The notes under the pieces were generated by a model. It was not told the origin of the DNA. It ran no database searches and worked only from the letters and a program-made list of their open reading frames with translations. This document shows positions 1 to 7,384 of a DNA stretch of 20,169 nucleotides, in pieces (position 1 is the first letter of the stretch; each line of letters begins with the position of its first letter). Source of the DNA: JBMZCV01 sp049613665 (GTDB lineage Bacteria > Bacteroidota > Bacteroidia > Chitinophagales > UBA2359). The stretch is from contig JBMZCV010000088.1 of the NCBI GenBank assembly GCA_049613665.1, positions 1 to 20,169 on the forward strand, in the 5' to 3' direction. The translations under genes were made by a program, and so were the position numbers.

Positions 1-375
1 TCTTTTACATCTACAATGTCTTGAGTTCCTATGATTTTTTGCTCACTATTTTTCTCGTTTTGGATATTTTTTTGTTCTTCAAAGCTGCTTTCCTTTATTT
101 CTTCAATGCCTTGATTTTCTATGATTTTTTCATTACTATTTTTCTCGTTTTGAGTGTTCTTTTGTTTCTCAAAAACATTTTCTTTTACATTTTCAATGTC
201 TTGATTTTCTTCTGTTTTTTGCTCACTACTTTTCTGGTTTTGAGCATCTTTTTGTTTCTCAAAACTGCTTTGTTTTACATCTTCAATGTCTTGGGTTTCT
301 GCTGTTTTTTCGTCAATATTTTTTTCGTTTTGGGCATCTTTTTGATTTTCTAAAATTGTATTTTTTTCATCTAAA
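1..375 (-). repeat. 90-bp tandem repeats coding a 30-residue unit in the tape-measure gene
   Basis: Units begin near positions 1, 91, 181 and 271, with a degenerate unit near 361; on the plus strand each opens with a variant of TCTTTTACATCTTCAATGTC. Translated on the minus strand the unit has 30 residues, for example FEKQKNTQNEKNSNEKIIEN followed by Q-x-I-E-x-(V/I)-K-E. It is charged, Asn/Gln/Lys/Glu-rich and likely helical. Copies differ by point changes, and the array continues past the window edge, so total copy number is unknown. Confidence 0.9.
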
Positions 376-1490
376 ATGCCTTTAATTTTTGTTTCTTTTT
401 CAATATTTTTTTCAGTTTCAAAAACACTTTCTTTTTTGTCAATAATCTTATTGCCGAAACTGCTTTTTTCTATTTGTAAATCAGCTTTTACTTTTCTTTT
501 TTTCTTTTTTAATTTCTTGTCATTGGCAATGTCGCTTTGACTCTTGCCAACAATTTTATTAAATTTTTTTCTTTGTTTAAATATGGTTTTATTGACTTTT
601 TTTATGCTTCTAATAAAGTCTTTCGACAGCTTTCTACGGCCGCTCTCATCTAGGTTTTTGACTTGACTTTCGGTTTGCTCAAGGAGTTCGTCGAGTGGAA
701 TAAAATTGTTGGTTTGTGTATTTGTTATTTTTCGCAACAGCAAAATAAGCAACTTTTCATAGCTAATTGTATTTAAATTTTGTGTTAGCGATATTTCAAA
801 AATGCTATCCCACCAAAAAGTATTAAATTTTTGTTTGTTATTTCTTTTGTCTATGATGTTGTGGAGAAAAAGGGAAAAATCTTTTTTTAATTGTAAGATT
901 TTTTTGCTTTGAGGAAAAAAAGTTGGAGCAAGCTTAGTTAAGAGGTTTTCCGAAAATTGGCTACTGAGCCTTTTTCTAACACTCGAATTTGAGATGTTGT
1001 TTCGAATAAGTAAATTAAATGCAATGCTATTGCCTCGAGCATATTGCAAGATTTTTTCTTCAAAGTCTCGAAAGTTATTTTGATTTGCCCACCACGGAAA
1101 ATTGCCTGTTTGCAAAAAATGTTCTAGTAATTCGTGTATAGATTGGTTTGATGAGATGTGTTTTATATCAATTGGCTTTTTTCTATCTAATTGTTCTTTA
1201 TTTTTGGCAAAAAATATCTGCTCTTTTAACTGTGAGCGAAGCTCTTTTTCGGCTTTTTCAATGAAATTATGTTCTAGTTGTGATTTGTTTAGCTGTCCTA
1301 AGTCTATTTTTAGTTTATCAATTCTAATAATTTCGTCGGTATCAAATTCATCAAATATTCTTTCGAGCAAAGCGAATAGCCGTTTTTTAGAAAAGTCGGA
1401 AATGTTTTGTTGTATGTTTGCGGCTCCGCTTTGCTTGTTTAAGGATAGATTAATGCTTAGTTTTTTTATTATGTGTTTGTTGTTTGGCAT
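1..1490 (-). CDS. Contractile injection system tape-measure protein, 3' end beyond window
   Basis: The reading frame starts at ATG 1490 and is open to the window edge, giving about 496 visible codons with no stop. The N-terminus reads MPNNKHIIKKLSINLSL, followed by IIRIDKLKIDLG (residues 54-65) and a PWWA motif (132-135) inside LLEHFLQTGNFPWWA. These are the hallmarks I know for the CIS_TMP family (Afp14-type tape-measure proteins), which sets tube and sheath length during particle assembly in the cytoplasm. A Lys-rich stretch (about residues 325-335) precedes a C-terminal region of 30-residue tandem repeats that runs off the window. The start lies 5 bp after the stop of the 1496-2017 gene, so the two are probably co-transcribed. 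That ties the toxin genes upstream to a contractile particle. Family assignment rests on motif recognition; the repeat tail is unlike the N-terminal domain and may be lineage-specific. Confidence 0.85.
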   Translation of the reverse strand, partial: MPNNKHIIKKLSINLSLNKQSGAANIQQNISDFSKKRLFALLERIFDEFDTDEIIRIDKLKIDLGQLNKSQLEHNFIEKAEKELRSQLKEQIFFAKNKEQLDRKKPIDIKHISSNQSIHELLEHFLQTGNFPWWANQNNFRDFEEKILQYARGNSIAFNLLIRNNISNSSVRKRLSSQFSENLLTKLAPTFFPQSKKILQLKKDFSLFLHNIIDKRNNKQKFNTFWWDSIFEISLTQNLNTISYEKLLILLLRKITNTQTNNFIPLDELLEQTESQVKNLDESGRRKLSKDFIRSIKKVNKTIFKQRKKFNKIVGKSQSDIANDKKLKKKKRKVKADLQIEKSSFGNKIIDKKESVFETEKNIEKETKIKGILDEKNTILENQKDAQNEKNIDEKTAETQDIEDVKQSSFEKQKDAQNQKSSEQKTEENQDIENVKENVFEKQKNTQNEKNSNEKIIENQGIEEIKESSFEEQKNIQNEKNSEQKIIGTQDIVDVK

Positions 1491-1495
1491 TTTGT

Positions 1496-2017
1496 TTATA
1501 AATTGTCATTATAATCTTTTAGATGCAGAGGGTTTTGAGGAGGCTTAATCTTATATGTTTCTATTAATTCAAGCTCTTTTTCTATATGGACACCAGCTAG
1601 ATATTTCCATTTTATTTGAGTAGTTGAATATTCTAAATTATAAACTGCAATTATTTTAAAATTGTTATTTTTAGGTATAATATAAAATAAAGAAAAATAC
1701 TTATTTAAACTGTAATTTGCATTATTACTAAGATAGCAACTGTATATTCTTTCAAAAATAGGATGTTTACACTCTTTAATTTGAAATAAAGTTCTGGGAG
1801 CGATATATTGTAATTCATTTTGTCCCATTTCAAACCAATTTTTAGGTAAAGATATAGGACGATCGCCTCCAATAGGAATATTAGGAGCATAAAAACGATA
1901 TATTAAATATTTTTTTTCTTGATAAATATTATTGTTTTTTTCTGTCCAAACTGTTAAAGAATATTCAAATTCTACTTGAATAAAATGATTAATAAAGTGA
2001 AATATGTCTTTCATCAT
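1496..2017 (-). CDS. Putative cytosolic immunity protein for the nuclease effector
   Basis: This 173-residue protein has no signal peptide, lipobox or membrane segment, so it should stay in the cytosol. I do not recognise its family. It is rich in aromatic and charged residues and alternates short predicted strands (VEFEYSLTVW; FKIIAVYNLEYS; IKWKYLAGVHIEKELELIET) with loops, suggesting a compact alpha/beta fold. It starts 9 bp after the stop of the nuclease effector (2027-6259) and ends 5 bp before the tape-measure start. The small-gene-after-toxin position and the cytosolic location both fit an immunity protein that blocks a nuclease acting on cytosolic nucleic acid. The start is MM; the second Met at 2014 is equally possible. 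The immunity role is inferred from position only. Confidence 0.7.
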   Translation of the reverse strand: MMKDIFHFINHFIQVEFEYSLTVWTEKNNNIYQEKKYLIYRFYAPNIPIGGDRPISLPKNWFEMGQNELQYIAPRTLFQIKECKHPIFERIYSCYLSNNANYSLNKYFSLFYIIPKNNNFKIIAVYNLEYSTTQIKWKYLAGVHIEKELELIETYKIKPPQNPLHLKDYNDNL

Positions 2018-2026
2018 AATTATTTT

Positions 2027-5000
2027 TTAGTTTGATATGCCAAGCCAAGTATCTGGACCAAGTGGAAATGTACGATTTAGTGTTTCTTTACCAGATTTAA
2101 TAGTAACCTTATAAGTTACTCCCATACAACGCTTTAAATTTGGATTTGCATTTTCAAGTTTTTGTGAAACCTCACTTTTTATATTATTTAGTTCTTCTTG
2201 TCCAATATCATATTCGTTAATTAAGCGAAGAAAAATGGCTTGTCTAGCAGCGTTATTATTTATCTTGCCCCATTCTACATCTACTTGTAAATCAAATTCG
2301 TTAGCATTATTAGATCTAATAAAGTCTTTAATTTGCTCTTCTATTCTAGACATTTCTGTTTGATTATAATGCTCACTTGTGGCAATAAGATTTGAACTAG
2401 CTTTATAGCCTGAACCTCCAAATTGGTCAGCGATTAAATGACTACTATTCATACCCATGTTTGTAGTTTTACGCCCTGCTTGTCCAGTATATCCTCTTCC
2501 TTCAATGCCACTATTTTCTTTTAAAGATAGACTAAAACCTTTAATTGAAGTAATCATATCGTTACTGTCTAACATAACTTCAAAATTCTTACCTGCTACT
2601 GTATTATAGGTAATTTTTGTACTTATGCCAACAGGTTCTTTTTCAATATTTTCAGGTTTAAATTCTTTATGCTCTTTTTTTCCTTCGCCTAATTGAGAGA
2701 AAAGTGTTCGAAGTTGTTCTTTTAAACTTCTTTGTAATGCCTCAACTTCAATATCTAATTCCTCTTTTTTATCTTCAGGAGCTTGTTTTACTTCTTCTAC
2801 TTTTTCAAGTAAATTAATGTTAGTTGATTTAGCGCTTGCAATTAATTTTTTTTGTTCTTCATTTGCATCTTTTTTCCAACTATCTAATTTAGCACTTACA
2901 GGCATAGGCGTGCTTTCTACAATAGCTTCACCTTGCTTACCTACATATAATTTGTGTGATTCATTATCAGCCGAAAATGACATTACTTCGCCTATTTCAC
3001 CATCAAACTCGCCTTTAGGTTTTTCCTCTTTTGCATTCTTACCTTTTTTCTTGCCTTTTCCACCACCCAAAAAGCCTTTTACTGCACCAATAGCTTTTTT
3101 TGCCAAATTCAATACCCATTCGATAGCTTTATTAATAGGTGCTTGTATTCGTTTCAAAATGCCTTTGATTTTTTCGCTGATATTTCCTAAACCTAAGAGA
3201 CTAGCCAAGAAGCTAATCGCAACAGGCAAAGCACGAGATAAGGCGTTTTCGATAGCTGTCGCTGCTGCATTTGCCGAGCCACTTGCTACGGAAACAATAG
3301 CTTCCATGACTGCATTAATCAAACTCATAATTTGACTAGCACGATTGACAAAGAACATCACAACATCATAAATCGCTTTGCAAGCCTTGATGAATGCCGA
3401 AGCTGGGTTGAGCATACTCAATATCCAAGTGATACCTGCTTTTACGATTTCTTCGCCTACCATTCTTGTAACAGCCGACATAACCGTTTCTTTGACACTT
3501 GTTAATTTGTCTTTTATGAAATTCCAAATACCTGCAACACCTTCGGTCATCATGATTTTGAAAATCTCTGCTGTTTTTTCGAGACGCTCAACGGTTTCTT
3601 CGCCAAACATCTTGACGGCTTTTCCTCTTACATTATCATAAGTTAAACCTAATGTTTGCAAAATAATGCTTAAAATACCTTTTAAATCAAATTTTTCTGG
3701 CAATTGCAAGCCTGCACCTGCCAAAGCACCAAATAACCAACCAATAATGCCTTTTTTGAGGTGAGCACCGATATTGTTCATAAAATTGGTGAAACCCATT
3801 TTTAAGCCATTTATTAAATTGCTTAAAAAGCCTATTGGGTCTTTGATAATGGCTTCGATAGCACTCGCAGCACGTTGTAGCACGCCCATGAGCATATTTT
3901 TCAGCTCCAAAATGGTTTGGATAACGCCAGCAACTGCATCAAAAGCTTTGGCGACCAAACCACCATTAGCAGCTTTCATTTCATCAATTTTGGCATCTAC
4001 TTGGTCTAAGTTTTCTTGATATTTTTGAGCTAAACTATTGATTAATTCATTTTGTTTGGCATCAATATTTTGCTCTAGTTCATCAAATTTTGCCGAAATA
4101 TCGGTAGCAGCTTGTTGTCCTATTTCCTGCAATTCGTTAGGCAAGCTTTGTACATACTCCTTGATTTGCTGGCGACCGTTGGCAATGGCCATTTTAGCAG
4201 CATTCAAATCGTTTGAGATAACTTCCGCAATTTGGGTAAATGAGTTATCCATAGCCTCCATATACATCTGACGACCTTCTTCGTAAAAGACATTTACCTC
4301 ATCGGGCATACCCATTAGTTTGTCTTTTAGCCATTTTGCCGAGCCTGTCAACCAACCATCATAACGCTCATCTTTGTAGGCTTTCATGCGTGCATCTACA
4401 TGAGCCGTAAATACTTGATAAGCTTGTGTGGCAGCTTGCTCGAAAAGGGTATTTACTTTTCCATCTAAATTATTGAGTAGTGTTTCAACTTCTTGTTTTG
4501 TAGTGGTGTAAATACTTTGAATATGTGTCGCAATTTCGGCACGTTTTTGCTCATCTTCGCCTTTTGTTTGCTGCTGTTCGCCAATTACTTGCGATAAAAT
4601 GCCATCTTTTTCGCCTAGCATTTCTCCAAACTGTGTGTCTGCTTCGCCTTCTGATTGTTGTTTGGCTTTGTTTAAAATGGTTTTCTCTTGCTTTTTATAT
4701 TTTACTGGAGCAGTTTTAGCATCTTTTTGAGCTGTTTTTTTCTCTTTTAAAGCAGTATTGAAAGTTGGTTCATTAGAACTTGCCAATTGTTCTTCTGTGA
4801 CATTGGCTTCGTCCATTTGTCTATCTAAATTGTCGCTACCTTCTTGCAAAGATGTTTCAGACTCTGTCTTTGGCTTTGGAGCGGCTTTAATACCATCAAT
4901 TTTATTTGGTTTGGGTGTGTCTTCTGGTGGAGGAAGTGGTGTTACTTCTTTTGGCTCAACGGCAGTAGTATCTGGTTCTTTTTCGGTGCTTTCTTCGATA

Positions 5001-6259
5001 GCTTCGCCAGCTTGTTTCTTGCCTGTTTGCACTTGTTCCGAAACTTGACTTTTTACTTGGTCTAGTTTATTATTGCTCTTAAAATTGTCGGCTTCTTCAA
5101 GTGTGCGAGGAGCAACTGCTTCAATTTTTTCCATGAGCATAGCTTTGAAAGATGCTGCATCAAAAGTACCTGCTTCTTGTTGCGACATTTCATCTACTTG
5201 TCCATCTTGTGCTTGGCTTTCTAATTCTGATGGTGGCGAAACAGCAGCATCTTGCGACTCTTGCGATTCGTTTTCTGCTGTTGGATGTGTTTTTTGTGTT
5301 TCCGAATCACCTTTTACTTGCTCTTTTGTGGCCTGAAAATCTGGGTCTGCTTCTGGCGAAGTAGGTGCTGTTGGGCCAGAAGCACCGCCACCGCCTCCAG
5401 CACCAGATGAATTAGTGATTTGATTCGAAACGCCATCTGGTTTTAGAGGGCTTATTTTTTGTAAAGATTGAGCTTCGTCACTTTGTTGTATTTCCACTTC
5501 TCCACTTTGTTCGGCAGCATCATTTTCTTTTACTGCATCTACATCTGAAATGGCTGTTTCGGCAGTTGGCTGTGGCAAATTACTTGTTACTTCTTGCTGA
5601 TTTTGATTTTCTGCTGTATTATCATTTGTCGTAACATTGGCATTATTGTTTTGTGGTGTAACAGAAGTTGCGTTATTAGTTATATTTGTTTGATTTTCGC
5701 CATTTTGTGGAACGACAACATTTCCATTAGCGGCATTTTCGGTGTTTTGAGGAGGCAAAACACTTTGATTGGCATTTTGCGGAGCTAAAATATTGGTGTT
5801 TTGCTCTTGATTGTTTGTCGGTTGTTGCTGATTATTGTTTTGGCTAAATTGGTCAGTAGGAGCAGGAATAAGGTTTCCGTTTTGGTTTTCGGCTACTTCT
5901 TGCGGTTGAAAAACTTGAAAATTGCCTTGCATTTGTAGAGGATTTGCAAGCGGAGCATTACTCGTATTAGCTCTGTTATTGGGCAAAATAGGAGAGGGGC
6001 TTAGGCTTTTTAGCTGGCTAGTATTATTGTTTTGTGTAATGCCACTATCGAAACTCAAAGGTACACCTTGAATAAGTTGCTCGGTGGTTTCGCTGTTTTC
6101 ATTTTCTTTTTGCTGAATAGGCTCTGCTTGCGGCTGCGGTGGAACAACTTCTTTTTTTGCTTGGATAAAGGGCATAGCAGTATTATTTTCCAAAAAAGTG
6201 GATTTTTGGGAAAATAATTGGTTTGTTTTTTTGTTTGTGGAAGTGGTTTGAAGGTTCAT
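2027..6259 (-). CDS. Giant eCIS effector with C-terminal His-Me (NucA/EsaD-like) nuclease domain
   Basis: A 1410-residue protein. Residues 1-36 carry the shared leader (KSTFLENNTAMPFIQAKK), followed by a long Gln/Asn-rich disordered stretch with repeated IQ/LQ motifs to about residue 280, a Gly run near 288, and a charged, Lys/Glu-rich helical region from about 365. Residues about 770-1060 hold many hydrophobic or amphipathic helices (for example IIGWLFGALAGAG), perhaps for membrane interaction. A Gly/Lys-rich hinge lies near 1070. The C-terminal ~195 residues contain MNSSHLIADQFGGSG with His1274, then SSNLIA and HYNQTEMSRIEE with Asn1299. This matches the layout of DNA/RNA non-specific endonucleases (general base His plus metal-binding Asn). 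The usual D-R/G-G-H box reads N-S-S-H here. DUF4157 is absent. The putative immunity gene follows at 9 bp. Nuclease call fairly confident; middle region function unknown. Confidence 0.8.
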   Translation of the reverse strand: MNLQTTSTNKKTNQLFSQKSTFLENNTAMPFIQAKKEVVPPQPQAEPIQQKENENSETTEQLIQGVPLSFDSGITQNNNTSQLKSLSPSPILPNNRANTSNAPLANPLQMQGNFQVFQPQEVAENQNGNLIPAPTDQFSQNNNQQQPTNNQEQNTNILAPQNANQSVLPPQNTENAANGNVVVPQNGENQTNITNNATSVTPQNNNANVTTNDNTAENQNQQEVTSNLPQPTAETAISDVDAVKENDAAEQSGEVEIQQSDEAQSLQKISPLKPDGVSNQITNSSGAGGGGGASGPTAPTSPEADPDFQATKEQVKGDSETQKTHPTAENESQESQDAAVSPPSELESQAQDGQVDEMSQQEAGTFDAASFKAMLMEKIEAVAPRTLEEADNFKSNNKLDQVKSQVSEQVQTGKKQAGEAIEESTEKEPDTTAVEPKEVTPLPPPEDTPKPNKIDGIKAAPKPKTESETSLQEGSDNLDRQMDEANVTEEQLASSNEPTFNTALKEKKTAQKDAKTAPVKYKKQEKTILNKAKQQSEGEADTQFGEMLGEKDGILSQVIGEQQQTKGEDEQKRAEIATHIQSIYTTTKQEVETLLNNLDGKVNTLFEQAATQAYQVFTAHVDARMKAYKDERYDGWLTGSAKWLKDKLMGMPDEVNVFYEEGRQMYMEAMDNSFTQIAEVISNDLNAAKMAIANGRQQIKEYVQSLPNELQEIGQQAATDISAKFDELEQNIDAKQNELINSLAQKYQENLDQVDAKIDEMKAANGGLVAKAFDAVAGVIQTILELKNMLMGVLQRAASAIEAIIKDPIGFLSNLINGLKMGFTNFMNNIGAHLKKGIIGWLFGALAGAGLQLPEKFDLKGILSIILQTLGLTYDNVRGKAVKMFGEETVERLEKTAEIFKIMMTEGVAGIWNFIKDKLTSVKETVMSAVTRMVGEEIVKAGITWILSMLNPASAFIKACKAIYDVVMFFVNRASQIMSLINAVMEAIVSVASGSANAAATAIENALSRALPVAISFLASLLGLGNISEKIKGILKRIQAPINKAIEWVLNLAKKAIGAVKGFLGGGKGKKKGKNAKEEKPKGEFDGEIGEVMSFSADNESHKLYVGKQGEAIVESTPMPVSAKLDSWKKDANEEQKKLIASAKSTNINLLEKVEEVKQAPEDKKEELDIEVEALQRSLKEQLRTLFSQLGEGKKEHKEFKPENIEKEPVGISTKITYNTVAGKNFEVMLDSNDMITSIKGFSLSLKENSGIEGRGYTGQAGRKTTNMGMNSSHLIADQFGGSGYKASSNLIATSEHYNQTEMSRIEEQIKDFIRSNNANEFDLQVDVEWGKINNNAARQAIFLRLINEYDIGQEELNNIKSEVSQKLENANPNLKRCMGVTYKVTIKSGKETLNRTFPLGPDTWLGISN

Positions 6260-6280
6260 TTTAGTTTGTGTGCTAAGGTT

Positions 6281-6322
6281 AAGTGTATCTACAATTTGTA
6301 GAATAAATTTGCTTGAATACTT
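6281..6322 (+). repeat. Dispersed intergenic repeat, copy c
   Basis: The core ACAATTTGTAGAATAAATTT is shared with the copies at 12294-12334 (same orientation) and 19927-19967 (inverted). The sequence from about 6260 (TTAGTTTGTGTGCTAAGGTT) resembles the start of the possible copy at 15309-15415. It lies directly upstream of the nuclease effector start and fills most of the 80-bp gap after the lipoprotein gene. It contains the near-palindrome CTACAATTTGTAG. Confidence 0.6.
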
Positions 6323-6339
6323 AAAATGCTTTTTTTTAC

Positions 6340-7134
6340 TTATTGTTTTGAGGGTGTCATGTGTATGCCTTCAGGCAATTTTTTTAAGGTGGCTTCTAAA
6401 TTGCTAAATCCTTTTTGGTCTAATTCATATCGCCATCTATGTGTAATTGTTTGAGGATTGGTATAGATAGCAAGTAGCTGATTGGGAATGTCTTTTACAT
6501 AAGTAGTATTTTGTGTGTACTCATTTGCTGGATAAAATGCTATGGCTATACTTAGTTGTTGATGCCCTTTTTCTGCAAAAAAACGGTAAACATCTTTGAT
6601 AAAATCAATGTGTTTTTCTGAATTTACTTCTGGGTTTTCAAATATAGCAAAACTTAATTGAGAGTACCATTTTTTGCCTGCTTTTTTTACCAAAGCTTCA
6701 TAGTTTATTGGCTGATGAATGGTAATATCTTCATTTTGAAATGTTGCTAGTGAATTGACAAAGCTTAGAGCCATATCAAATTTATCATAGTGTTTTTCGA
6801 CGAGTGGTTGCAATTGTTTTTTAGCAACTTCACGAACTAAAAGGGTTCTATATTTATCAAAAGTAACTTTGTATTTTTTCTCAGAAGCATTGTAGCCAGC
6901 GATAGCCGCAAATGTAAGTGATTCATCTGATTTTGGAGTGCATAATAGTTCATAAGTATTTGTGATACCATTACCTTCATTCATTAAGCGTTTGATTTTG
7001 TTTATCTCAAAGCTTTCTTTGTAGGTTTGGTTTAAATAGGTATGAACGTCTTTTTTTACTTGTTCATTGTTGTTTTTGCAGCCAGGTATTATTAGGGCTG
7101 CAAGAAAGCAAACTACTTTTTTTATCATGTTCAT
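6340..7134 (-). CDS. Lipoprotein, putative periplasmic immunity protein for the lipase effector
   Basis: This 264-residue protein opens with a type II signal peptide: MNMIKK, a hydrophobic core, then lipobox IIPGC with the lipidated cysteine at Cys19. The mature part begins KNNNEQ, without the acidic Bacteroidota surface-export signal, so a periplasm-facing location is more likely. The rest is a charged alpha/beta protein of no family I recognise (motifs KKWYSQLSFAIFENPEV, YRFFAEKGHQQLSIAIAFYP). It is the next gene after the lipase effector (7385-9436), although a 159-bp MITE-like element sits in the gap. Lipoprotein immunity partners are known for type VI phospholipase effectors, which act on membranes from the periplasm; by analogy this should neutralise the lipase. 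Lipoprotein call strong; immunity role inferred from context. Confidence 0.75.
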   Translation of the reverse strand: MNMIKKVVCFLAALIIPGCKNNNEQVKKDVHTYLNQTYKESFEINKIKRLMNEGNGITNTYELLCTPKSDESLTFAAIAGYNASEKKYKVTFDKYRTLLVREVAKKQLQPLVEKHYDKFDMALSFVNSLATFQNEDITIHQPINYEALVKKAGKKWYSQLSFAIFENPEVNSEKHIDFIKDVYRFFAEKGHQQLSIAIAFYPANEYTQNTTYVKDIPNQLLAIYTNPQTITHRWRYELDQKGFSNLEATLKKLPEGIHMTPSKQ

Positions 7135-7172
7135 TGTAATGTAATAGTTGCAAAAATGTTATAATTTGTTTA

Positions 7173-7331
7173 GAGACTGTTTAAATTTTATCCTTTGGCT
7201 TAAAAAAGTATCTTTTCCGCTCAAATTTTCTGCTTTTTCGAGTCGTAGCCCCACTATGCCACTCAAAAAAGCATCAATTTGGGCAAAAAATCTAACTTTT
7301 TCAGTATCAAAAACAAAATCTAAACAGCCTC
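7173..7331. mobile_element. MITE-like element, 159 bp, with 17-bp terminal inverted repeats
   Basis: The left end is GAGACTGTTTAAATTTT (7173-7189) and the right end is AAAATCTAAACAGCCTC (7315-7331); they pair at 15 of 17 positions. Both ends are flanked by TTA (7170-7172 and 7332-7334), a 3-bp target duplication of the TNA type made by some IS5-group elements. There is no transposase. One minus-strand frame is open right through the element (with KVRFFAQIDAFLSGIVGLRL) but lacks a start codon, so it is not called a gene. It separates the lipase effector from its lipoprotein partner and may carry or disrupt signals between them. Confidence 0.65.
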
Positions 7332-7384
7332 TTAGGTTTTTATAGTTGGACTATTGTTTTTTTTCAAGAAAATAGGTAAGCATT

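Noticed and set aside
21..353. Plus-strand hydrophobic frame that looks like a membrane protein
   Set aside because: It is the antisense of the Lys/Glu/Asn-rich 30-residue repeats of the tape-measure gene. The tape-measure motifs (RIDKLKIDLG, PWWA) make the minus strand the coding one.
2817..5788. Several plus-strand frames of 60-170 codons
   Set aside because: All lie inside the 1410-codon effector, whose leader and nuclease motifs are clear. They are antisense shadows with no recognisable domain.
6281..6322. Dispersed repeat as a promoter for the downstream effector
   Set aside because: It contains AATTTG-like sequence, but two strong copies point one way and one the other relative to same-strand genes, so a simple promoter role is not supported.
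7148..7345. Plus-strand 65-codon frame in the gap between lipase and lipoprotein genes
   Set aside because: It covers the MITE-like element and has no recognisable protein features.
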